From NCBI GenBank assembly GCA_021292165.1, contig CM037876.1, positions 317,530,776 to 317,594,775 on the forward strand: 64,000 bases of DNA, read 5' to 3'. Shown here piece by piece: positions 1 to 8,226 of this stretch. The notes beneath the pieces are model-generated. The model was not told where the DNA came from. It did not search any database and saw only the letters and a list, made by a program, of their open reading frames with translations. A program made the translations under genes and the position numbers. Origin of the DNA: Shinisaurus crocodilurus (taxonomy: Eukaryota; Chordata; Lepidosauria; Squamata; Shinisauridae). Numbering within the stretch: position 1 is the stretch's first letter; each line of letters starts with the position of its first letter.

Positions 1-400
1 GCAGTATAAAAATGTTGTAAATAAATAAATACAATCCACCATTTCATAATTTAGCCTATGAGGGAAAACACACATTTCCCCCCGATGAAAAATGTCCATC
101 CCAATAAGAAAGACGCCCATGTTCAGGAATGCAAACAAGGTGAAGTGTGCTTTGAGGAAGTATATGGAGACCCTCAATGAGCTCAAGCATCACATGTTCA
201 TCTGATGTGGAATTTTTTAGAGAAAGTAGCCACCTTTCAGCTCTCACCCTGTAGAGTGAAAGATGTGGAGTGAAAGTATGTGAGGGATTGTTGAAAGTAA
301 GATAAGGAGTCCAAGTCAGAATGTCTGTAGAGCAAAAGTCAACATAAACATATCATTCGGAAGCACTCCCTTATAAGGATGAATCATGCGTCGTTCCAGT
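1..400. other. No recognised feature
   Basis: AT-rich DNA with a short AAAT-type run near the left edge. I see no coding frame with recognisable motifs, no inverted repeat and no LINE or SINE tail here. Confidence 0.4.
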
Positions 401-407
401 GCTGACT

Positions 408-710
408 TAGGGATGTTACATTTTTCTCGCGCGGGCCGAGTGGGACCGAACTCGGCCCGGCTCGTGCCCGCGCGAGCCTACGGGGCCTACCTGGTTCCGT
501 CGGTGGCTCCCCTCTCTGTGGCAAGCTGCCCGCGCCGCCCGCTCCAGTCCCGTCGCGTCACATCTGGCCCCGGATGTGACGGGACGGGACCAGCGCCGCC
601 GGCTCGAGCGGCGCAGAGAACTGCTCCGCGCTGCTCAGAAGATCGAGGCGGGGGGGGCTGCCCCCGCAGAGAGGCGAGCCGCGGAGAACCGCAAGCCCCC
701 CCAAGGTTCG
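408..710. mobile_element. GC-rich DNA-transposon-like repeat (TAGGGATG end)
   Basis: The stretch begins with TAGGGATGTTAC and turns abruptly into very GC-rich, CpG-dense DNA inside AT-rich flanks. It holds an internal palindrome at about 545-591 built from GTCCCGTCGCGTCA and its inverse TGACGGGACGGGAC. The same palindrome occurs in four other GC-rich elements of this window. The right end is not clear and I see no target duplication. The TAGGGATG start resembles the ends of the element at 5661-6040, which has 8-bp duplications, so a hAT-type non-autonomous element is my inference. Confidence 0.5.
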
Positions 711-779
711 TGTATCAGGTTAAAGGTTTACAGGTTTCTTCCAGGAACAGATTTCTTCTTTGCACGAGTATATGCTTAT

Positions 780-990
780 TCCCTATAAAAGCCCTAGAGC
801 TGCGTCTCTCAGTTTGTACTTTCCTTGTATCTGTGCCGAGAATTTTACCTCTGATCAGACTAACAATAAAGTACTTGATTTGCTAAAGGCAGAGTTGTTT
901 TTCTTTCCAGTGGACCTCCAGACTGGATAAGAGAGGATTCCACGACACATCCATCCCTAAGAAACAGGGCTCAGTCAGAATTGCCCTGTG
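780..990 (+). promoter_or_regulatory. LTR-like promoter and polyadenylation segment
   Basis: A TATAAAAG box at about 785 is followed about 80 bases later by AATAAAG at about 866 and a T-rich downstream stretch. This TATA, leader and AATAAA spacing is typical of an LTR U3-R-U5. I cannot place TG/CA ends or a target duplication, so this is a weak call. The open frame at 1031-1456 and another AATAAA at about 1649 follow on the same strand. Confidence 0.3.
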
Positions 991-1030
991 AACTGCATCA
1001 CTGTGGTGTTCGAGCCAAGATCAGGATGAG

Positions 1031-1456
1031 GTGCGGAGGTGCTTAGAAATGAGCGTGCACACAGGAGGGGCTCGGCCAAACACTGCTCAGTTCAGTGTTC
1101 ATACAATTCCCAGCGGGTTAAAGAGCCTCATCTTGGCTGTAGGGATTGGGCCCACTCTTCCTACAGAGGAGGATCTGGGAACAGATTCTGAGTCTGACGG
1201 GGAGGAGAAGGAGTTGGAAGGGAGGGAAGATGCACCTGAGTCTCCAAGGCCAGCAGACTTAGAGATAAACTCAGCAGGCAGGGAGGATCAGTCCATGTCA
1301 AATTCCGTGGGAAAGCAACCTGAGCTCTCTGATCCGGAGGAGGGTGAATCAAATGTCAGTAACCCTCAGGTCAAAGGTCAGCTAAGGAGGATGGACCAGC
1401 TGAGGAATGTCAGGCGCTCCAAGAGACTGGCCCTTAAGAATAAGGAAGTGCCTTAG
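1031..1456 (+). CDS. Unrecognised 141-codon open frame, probably retroelement-derived
   Basis: The frame starts with ATG and ends with a stop. Its product is highly charged: an acidic middle with DSESDGEEKELEGRED at about residues 50-65, and a basic C-terminus containing RRMDQLRNVRRSKRLALKN. I see no catalytic motif, signal peptide or membrane segment. It lies between the LTR-like segment at 780-990 and an AATAAA signal at about 1649, so it could be the C-terminal part of a retroelement ORF1 or gag-like protein. The family is not recognised and a chance frame is possible. Confidence 0.25.
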   Translation: MRRCLEMSVHTGGARPNTAQFSVHTIPSGLKSLILAVGIGPTLPTEEDLGTDSESDGEEKELEGREDAPESPRPADLEINSAGREDQSMSNSVGKQPELSDPEEGESNVSNPQVKGQLRRMDQLRNVRRSKRLALKNKEVP

Positions 1457-1639
1457 GGGTGTGGGGTGTGGGTAAATTGAGTCTGGATAGGAAGGAGAGG
1501 TTCCCTGTTTGGAATCAACTTCTCAACAATAGGGGCAATCCTCCTTAATGGCTAGTATTCTAACTAAGCTTGATTCCTTTCTGATTGACTCTGCAATTCA
1601 CTTCTTTTGTACTTCTAAGCCAGTTTGCTAGGCTGGCAT

Positions 1640-1665
1640 CTGTCCTAATAAAGTTTTTTGGTTAG
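1640..1665 (+). terminator. Polyadenylation signal AATAAAG with T-rich downstream element
   Basis: AATAAAGTTTTTTGG lies about 190 bases after the stop of the open frame at 1031-1456, on the same strand. This is consistent with a retroelement 3' end. It rests on motif and position only. Confidence 0.3.
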
Positions 1666-1669
1666 AAGC

Positions 1670-2555
1670 CATTGTGTGGAACTTCTTGGAAGGAGGAGGG
1701 GAAGTGCGGCCTTGACACTGGCTTGGAATATGCGGCCGAGATGCTTTCAAGTCTCCTCCAAGAATATCCAGAATGGGCTTTCCTTAAAAATCGATATGAT
1801 GATGAGCCAGTGGGTGCCTGTGTGGACATCCGTTTGCTTTGAACTGATCATCACCTGTTTGGAAGTGGCAGATGGTCCCAGGCACCCCCTTCCTCCTAGC
1901 ACCTCATAAGGACTATCAGAGCTGACTGTGTCACCCAGGGGTGGTTGGAAATGCCCGGTTCTGTTCTACTGAAACTCTGGAGTGGATCACGGATGTTGAA
2001 GTGGCTCCCACAATTCACTCCAGGGTTGAGCACAGAGCCCCAGCATGGCTGAGCTTCTCTGGCAGGCCTGGAGACCGCAGACCCAGTGAGGGACCAATAA
2101 AAACCTCCCCCGCCCATGCTGGATTGGAAGACTTAATTTCAAAGATGGGATGCAGGATCTTCTCCACATGTGCAGGATCTTCTCCAAATCATTAGTGTCC
2201 TCAAAGCTACGTTTTCCATCCTGCAGGCAGCAGGTGGGTGGCTGGGTGGGGTATAGAAATGCTTCTTGCTTGCTGAATCAGAGTGCCTTGCGGCATGTGA
2301 GGTGCAGCCCAGGAACATCCCTGGCTGTAATCAACCCCCAACTCATGTGCCACAAGGTATTTGAGGTGGGGAGAGGGAGGCAAAATACACACCCTCCCTG
2401 GCTTAGAGGCTTCCATTCCTTCCTGGATCTCAGGTCCTTTTGGAAAGCAGCTAGTTCTGGGCCTGATCCAGAAATGTTTTAACCCACTCCAAAAACTATA
2501 GTTCTGGTCCAGCATCCAATGGGAGTGGAACCTTGTTCCATCCTTAGTGCTATGT
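1670..2555. other. Unassigned DNA
   Basis: Mixed-composition DNA with no recognisable LINE, SINE or TIR signature and no coding frame with known motifs. A CAGGATCTTCTCCA motif is repeated at about 2151 and 2170. Confidence 0.3.
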
Positions 2556-2559
2556 CAGC

Positions 2560-3120
2560 ATCTGTTAAATGAAAGAGATCCTTAGAACAGAAGTTGGTGG
2601 CCATTACTACATCTTGTGGTAGTGAATTTCATCATTTAGCTATGTGCTGCTTGAAGCCCTTCCTTTGATCTGTCCTGAATCTCCCACCAATCAGCTTCAT
2701 GGGATGATGACCTCTTTGGGTTCTCATATTATGAGAGAGTGAGAAAAATGTCTCCCTGACCACTTTCTCCATGCCAGGCATCATTTTGTACACCTTTACC
2801 ATGTCTCCCCTCACTTGCCTTTTTTCTAAGCTAAATGATCCCAGATGTTGTGTAACCTTTCCTCATAGGATAGTTGCTCCATCCCCTTGATCATTTTAAA
2901 GGCACAATCCTATGCAAGTTTAGACAGAAAAAGAGGCCTACAACTCCCGGAATGCCGCAGCCAGCTATGCTGGCTGGGGCATGCTAGGAGTTGTAGGCCT
3001 TTTTTCTGTCTAAACTTGCGTAGGATTATACCTTTAGTTGCCCTTTTCTGCACCTTTTCCAACTGTGCAATATGCTTTTTGAGGTGTGGTGACCAGAACT
3101 GGCCTTGAGCACAGGATCAG
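2560..3120 (-). mobile_element. Old CR1-clade (L3-like) LINE, 3' part of ORF2, carrying a MITE
   Basis: On the minus strand this encodes a diverged relative of the end of CR1 ORF2. The frame at 2632-2814 contains RGDMVKVYKMMPGMEKV and GGRFRTDQRK, which line up with the [13 protein letters not shown] and PRFHLNIRK region of the young CR1 copies. DNA such as ATGTCTCCCCTCA matches the young copies too, but divergence is much greater and the reading frame is broken. A palindromic element (2899-3033) sits inside it. The family name L3 is from memory of related amniote repeats; the CR1 clade is secure. Confidence 0.75.
2899..3033. mobile_element. Palindromic MITE, PIF/Harbinger-like (TTA target)
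   Basis: A near-perfect 135-bp palindrome. Its ends are AGGCACAATCCTATGCAAG and the inverse of TTGCGTAGGATTATACCT, flanked by TTA at 2896-2898 and 3034-3036, the target duplication typical of PIF/Harbinger elements. The flanks are continuous old LINE sequence, which confirms the insertion. The core reads CTACAACTCCCGGAATGCC on both arms, closely matching the core of the hAT-type MITE at 3888-4022 although the ends differ. Confidence 0.8.
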
Positions 3121-3887
3121 ACACACCTGCAGGCCAAACTTCCACACATGGTGAGGGCATCCCGATCAGGACCAAAGCATGCTTTCTTTTTCAGGTAGAA
3201 GAATACCTGCTTGGTGATTATTCTATTTTAAGCCAATGCGAATGGTGAACTATTAGGCAAAAGCTCAATTGGGGAGCCTTTTATTCCACAAAATATGACA
3301 GGTTTCAACTAAGGCAATCATGAATAAAAGTGGTGGTAATTGCTTGCTTTTTCTCACCCAAAAATATATATTTTTAAAAGAGAATGGAAAGCTGACCCTA
3401 CATATACATTTTCCCTCAAGAAATCCATTAGTCTCTTTATAGTGGTTTCCACAGCTAGAAATAATAGTCCACAATGGAAGTGAAATGATTGGAAGGATCT
3501 GAATGGGAGAAAAAGTGGAGGCAGGTTACGTTCGGAAGAGAAAGCCATTCCCCATTCTTTCCTCTGTGTGCTCGGCTCCAAAGCACTTGCCAGTTATTTG
3601 ATATCTTACTACTAGATGGTTCAACAGCGAGAATGCCCCAGCATTTTAACACTGAACTCATGCTAATGATGAATTCTGCCGAGCAGGAGTGGGAAGAGAC
3701 AGCCCATCAACAAGTCAGTCAAGACTGCCGAGAGATCAAATCTGCACAAGCGAAGGTGTTTCCTAGATTTTTCAACAGCCGGTGGATTGGGAGGGGAAAA
3801 GAGATCTCTTGTAGGAGTCACATCCTGCGAATGGCGGGTGAGCTCCCGTCAGCTCAGCTCAGCCCAGAATTGGCTCAGTATCTAGAA
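3121..3887. other. Unassigned DNA
   Basis: No repeat signature or coding motif recognised. The open frame over part of this stretch runs on into the MITE at 3888 and is therefore not a plausible gene. Confidence 0.3.
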
Positions 3888-4022
3888 CAGTGTTCTCCAA
3901 CCTTGGGTCTCCAGATGTTTTTGGCCTACAACTCCCAGCATGCCCCAGCCAGCATAGCTGGCTGGGGCATGCTGGGAGTTGTAGGCCAAAAACATCTGGG
4001 GACCCAAGGTTGGAGAACACTG
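3888..4022. mobile_element. Palindromic hAT MITE copy 1
   Basis: A 135-bp near-perfect palindrome with ends CAGTGTTCTCCAACCTTGGG. It is flanked by a perfect 8-bp duplication ATCTAGAA (3880-3887 and 4023-4030). The 8-bp length and the NTCTAGAN-type target indicate the hAT superfamily. It has no coding capacity and needs a transposase in trans. Each arm carries the motif CTACAACTCCCAGCATGCC. Confidence 0.9.
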
Positions 4023-4149
4023 ATCTAGAAGGTTTCTTAGTAAACCTTTTGAAAAAGCTCCTCTATTTCCTGCAGTGGTGTGGCGGAGCCACGGCTCACA
4101 GGGTAGAAGCACCGGGCCTTTTTGACTAGCAGGGATGATGACTGTCTGA

Positions 4150-4366
4150 CTGTCATCATTTCCTGACTGTCAGAGCAATAAGACAATGGAATCAACTACC
4201 TAGGGAGGTCGTGGGCTCTCCCACTCTGGAGGCATTCAAGGTGCAGCTGGACAGACATCTGTCAGAGATGCTTTGACCTAGATTCCTGCATTAAGCAGGG
4301 GGTTGGACTCGATGGCCTTGTAGGCCCCTTCCAACTCTACTTTTCTATGATTCTATGATTCTATGA
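4150..4366 (+). mobile_element. CR1 LINE 3' end, 5'-truncated
   Basis: This matches the last part of CR1 ORF2 (CTGACTGTCAGAGCAATAAG onward) and the 3' UTR, ending in ATTCTATGATTCTATG repeats. Severe 5' truncation is usual for target-primed reverse transcription. Confidence 0.93.
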
Positions 4367-4489
4367 CCGCACCTGCCACCCTGCTCAGACTTCCCTGTTC
4401 CCTTTCAGCATAGCTACAATCCTCAAAGTACCTGGAAGGGGGGGGGGAATGGATTTTCCCAGCAAGAATATATTCTTGTGAGCTATCCC

Positions 4490-4537
4490 GTGCACACACA
4501 TCACACACCCACACCCACACCCACACACACACACAGA
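4490..4537 (+). repeat. (CA)n / CCCACA microsatellite
   Basis: Runs of CACACA interspersed with ACACCC units. Confidence 0.9.
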
Positions 4538-4934
4538 CCAACACAGCAACCTGCATTTTTGGACTCCTCTTGGGTTTGTGGCTATGGGGAAAGTCATGGT
4601 TGCCACCTGCACTTCAAAATTTACCTCTGCACCAGTGCTAGTGATGGGCCAACTTGCCCTGAGTGAATTCATTATTTACCCAGAAAGTAATGAATTCACC
4701 CATGTGAGCTTGGACAAGAGCTCCTTTACTATGAACTCTTGCTCTGTGTATATGTGTTTTTGCAAATGCACAATATCAAGGCGCATCTTGGGAACTGTAG
4801 ACTGGAATCGCGTAGTGTGGCATGCATGATGCCATGTGGCACCACATTATGCGGATCCCTTCTGATTGGTTGCTTTCAGGTGGCCTGCCTGAGTGATGAT
4901 GTCATGTGATGTTTACTCGACATTGCCGATGGCT

Positions 4935-5152
4935 GGTAGATGAAGATGGACCCGCAGGATCAGTATCAGAGGCAGTGTGCCTATGGGCACCAGTTGCTGG
5001 GGAACATGGGTAGGATGGTGTTGTTGCACTCATGTCCTGCTTGCGGATTTCCCACAGGCAGCTGGTTGGCCACTGTGTGATCAGAATGCTGGACTAGATT
5101 GGCCCTTGGTCTGATCCAGCAGGGCTCTTCTTAGGTTCTTCTTACGTTCTTT
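4935..5152 (-). repeat. Dispersed squamate repeat (GAACATAAGAAGAGCC type)
   Basis: In reverse orientation the unit reads from AAGAACCTAAGAAGAGCCC through CTGGATCAGACCAAGG and GGCCAACCAGCTGCC to CAGTATCAGAGG-like sequence. A second copy is at 32487-32640 on the plus strand and a fragment at about 36004-36030. I cannot assign it to a SINE or LINE class by eye. Confidence 0.65.
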
Positions 5153-5660
5153 GGGTCGTTGTCCTCCTCCTCCGAGGTAGAGCTGCGGCGGCAGTGGCAA
5201 TGATGAGGAAAACAGCTAATGAGGTTGCTTCAAGTAAGTTTTTGGGGAGTCTAGGTGGTAGGATAACTAAAAAATTAGGGGGGAGGAATCTTTGTACTAC
5301 TTTACTGCGTGTGCTTAGAAGCTCGTAATCAGTTCTGAACTCAGTCGCGGATTTGTAACACAGTGACCCAGGCTTGCTACACAGGTGAGCATTATGAACA
5401 GTCAGATGTGTTTTGACCACTGGCTTCATGAGAGTTTTCTCCCAGCATGTGAAGCTGGTTGGATGCATGCAGATGGTGCTGGACATTGTTGTTTGGTCTG
5501 GAGATGGAAGTTGCACTGGAGGATTTTAACGTTCAAGTGGTTTTACCACAATCAACCAACATTCCACTGAGAGTAAGGGATTAACATTAAAGAACTTCTC
5601 TGCATGTTCCTGCTTCAGGTGCCTGCTCTGCTGGATGCCGACAACACACCTGCTCAGAAC

Positions 5661-6040
5661 TAGGCATGCATCCAAAGCCGGGTCGCGCCCCCGACCCGAT
5701 TCTCCGCGGGGGCGGCCGCCTGACCCGATCTTCTGAGCGGCACGGAGAGGTTCTCCACGCTGCTCGATTGGACTTCTCCGGCCCCGTCCGTCACTTCCGA
5801 GACCGAAAATGACGCGACGGGACCCTGCGCAGGCGCAGAACACGCCACAGGGGTCCAGCGCGCATGAGCAGGGTTCCGTCGCATCATTTCCGGTCCCGGA
5901 AGTGACACGACGGGACGGAACGGGCCACGAGGGCGGCTCGCCACGGAGAGGCGAGCCGCCCCAAAGAAAATTTGTCCTCGTTTTGCCCCGAAGAAAATTC
6001 GTCCTCATTTTGCCCGGCGAGGCTCGATTTTACATCTCTA
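5661..6040. mobile_element. GC-rich non-autonomous DNA transposon with 8-bp duplication
   Basis: A 380-bp CpG-dense element with ends TAGGCATGCA and, inverted, TAGAGATGTA. A perfect 8-bp duplication CTCAGAAC lies at 5653-5660 and 6041-6048, supporting a hAT-type transposase. It holds two ETS/CRE-like palindromic modules, at about 5783-5821 and 5872-5917, the second containing CCGGAAGTGACACGACGGG. The open frames through it on both strands are by-products of CpG richness. Confidence 0.8.
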
Positions 6041-6221
6041 CTCAGAACCTTATCTGACGTTCTCACCTGGAGAAGGATTTTGGAGGGAAAACGTTGCTCC
6101 ATTAATCATTCAAACCTCACCCAGCCCTGAGTCACTAGGCAGTCGTAGGCCACGATGCTGACAGCTTAACACCCAACCTGAAGACTGCATGAGAGGATAA
6201 TAAAGCTGGCCAACCTTACAG

Positions 6222-7128
6222 AATCATTGAATTATAGAATAGTAGAATTGGAAGGGGCCTATAAGGCTATTGTGTCCAACCCCCTGCTCAATGCAGGAAT
6301 CCAGGTCAAAGCATCCCCGACAGATGGCTGCCCAGCTGCACCTTGAATGCCTCCAGAGTGGGAGAGCCCACCACCTCCCTAGGTAGTTGATTCCATTGTC
6401 TTATTGCTCTGACAGTCAGGAAATTTTTCCTGATGTCCAGGCGGAATCTGGCTTCCTGTAACTTGAGCTCATTAGTCTGTGATCTGCACTCTGGGATGAT
6501 CGAGAAGAGATCCTGGCCCTCCTCTGTCTGACAACCTTTAAGTAATTGAAGAGCGCTATCATATCTCCCCTCAGTCTTCTCTTCTGAAGGCTAAACATGC
6601 CCAGTTCCTTCAGCCTCTCCTCATAGGGCTTTCTTTCCAGTCCCCCAGTCATCTTGGTTGCCCTCCCCTGAACCCTCTCCGGTTTGTCTACATCCTTCTT
6701 AAAGTGTGGTGCCCAGAACTGGATACAGTACTCAAGATGAGGCCTAACCAGTGCTGAGTAAAGGGGAATCATCACTTCATGCGATTTGGAAGCTATACTT
6801 CTATTAATGCAGCCCAAAATATCATTTGCCTTTTTTTGCAGCCACATCTCATTGCTGGCTCATATTCAGTTTGTGATCTACCACAATTCCAAGATCCTTC
6901 TCACTTGTGGTATTGTTGAGCCAAGTGTCCCCCATTCTGTAACTCTGCATTTGGTTTCCTCTCCCTAGGTGCAGCACTTGGCATTTATCCCTATTAAATT
7001 TCATTCTGTTGTTTTCGGCCCAGCGCTGCAGCCTATTGAGATCGCTTTGAATTTTGTTTCTGTCTTCCAGAGTATTAGCTGTTCCACCCAACTTTGTGTC
7101 GTCATCTGCAAATTTGATAAGCATTCCC
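6222..7128 (-). mobile_element. CR1 LINE fragment, 3' half of ORF2
   Basis: Minus-strand CR1 running from its 3' tail on the left to the reverse-transcriptase active-site region on the right, where KFADDD is encoded at about 7100-7120. The frame is split by an extra GAC codon base (FADDDTKL instead of FADDTKL) and by later changes, so the copy is dead. Its right end abuts TAGGGGTGGGCGA, the start of the repeat at 7132. Confidence 0.93.
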
Positions 7129-7131
7129 TGC

Positions 7132-8226
7132 TAGGGGTGGGCGATCCACCCGGCACCCAACTAGTGGTGCGCTCAGTGCCTGCCAAGCCAGGCCGAAAGC
7201 GAGTGCCAGCCGAGGTGCTCGCCAGACTTCTGGGTGCCCAGCGCTATGTTGTTTACATAGAAAATGGAATAAGACTACCTGCTCCCCCGGGACTACACAA
7301 TGGAATTTCTGCTTTCCCCCCCCCCCCCGGGACTACACAATGAAATCCCTGCTTCCCTCCCTGGACTACACAATGAAATCCCTGGCCCCCCAGGACTGCA
7401 CAATGAAATCCCGGCTCCCCCAGGACTACACAGTGAAATCCCTGCTCTCTTCTCCGGGACTACCCAACAATGTAATCCCAGCTTGGGCCCCCCCCAGGAC
7501 TACACAACAATGAAATCCCTGTTCCCGTTCCCCCTTGGGACTACACAACAATGAAATCCCTGCTTGCCCCCTCCCCCTTGGGACTACCCAAAAATGTAAT
7601 CCCAGCTTGCCCCCCCCGGGACTACCCAACAATGAAATCTCAGCTCCACCCCCCCCCCTGTAGGCCCTGGCTGTGGTTCATCTGAACATTCTGTTTTGAC
7701 GCAGGAGATATTTGCATATCCGCTCCTGATTGGGCCCCTGTGGCAGTTCATACAAACATTCTATATGTCGTTGGAGAAATTTGCATAACCGCTCCTGGAT
7801 GGCCCCTGCGAACATTCCAAGTGACGCCATTGGCTCTCATCTGTTTTGGGCTGTACAGGTGCAGCGTGGGTTTTTCGGAGATTTGAACCCGCCAGTCTTT
7901 GTCCTTGGGTGATGGAGAGTATGCGTGCCAAGTTTGGGGCAGATCCGTCAAAATGTGATGGAGCCTATGCGACGCCCCCCCCCCCCCACAGCAGTCATTC
8001 AGTCAGGCAGTCATTTTAAAAGTTTCCCTCCCTTTAGTTTTACACCCCCTCAGAAAGCATTCTAAATGGCCTAGGGGAGATTTGCATACCCAGCCCTATT
8101 GGCCCCTGCAGGAATTTATACGAACATTCTAAGTGTCGTATGGGCTATTTGCATAACTGCTCCTATTGGCTCCTGCAGCAATTATGAGGTGAGGCCGACT
8201 TGCATAACTGCTCCCCTGTTGTTTTG
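7132..8226. mobile_element. Unclassified repeat, left part (split by a CR1)
   Basis: This stretch contains a C-rich minisatellite (7270-7665) followed by direct repeats of about 68 bp, each holding ATTTGCATA and CTCCTATTGGCCCCTG-like sequence (starts at 7710, 7779, 8080, 8147, with a partial at 8199). The repeat is interrupted by the CR1 at 8227-10285 and resumes at 10286. It contains no coding frame of its own. The class is not recognised; a non-autonomous DNA or Helitron-like element is only a guess. Confidence 0.5.
7270..7665 (+). repeat. Degenerate minisatellite, unit about 32-45 bp
   Basis: About ten units built on GGACTACACAATGAAATCCC followed by a C-rich spacer of variable length (7 to 14 Cs). 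Later units change to ACTACCCAACAATG. The units vary in both length and sequence, unlike a CRISPR array, and the context is a eukaryotic transposon. Confidence 0.9.

Noticed and set aside
7270..7665. Regular direct repeats with spacers, superficially CRISPR-like
   Set aside because: Units vary in sequence and length, spacers are C-runs, no cas genes, and the context is a vertebrate transposon.
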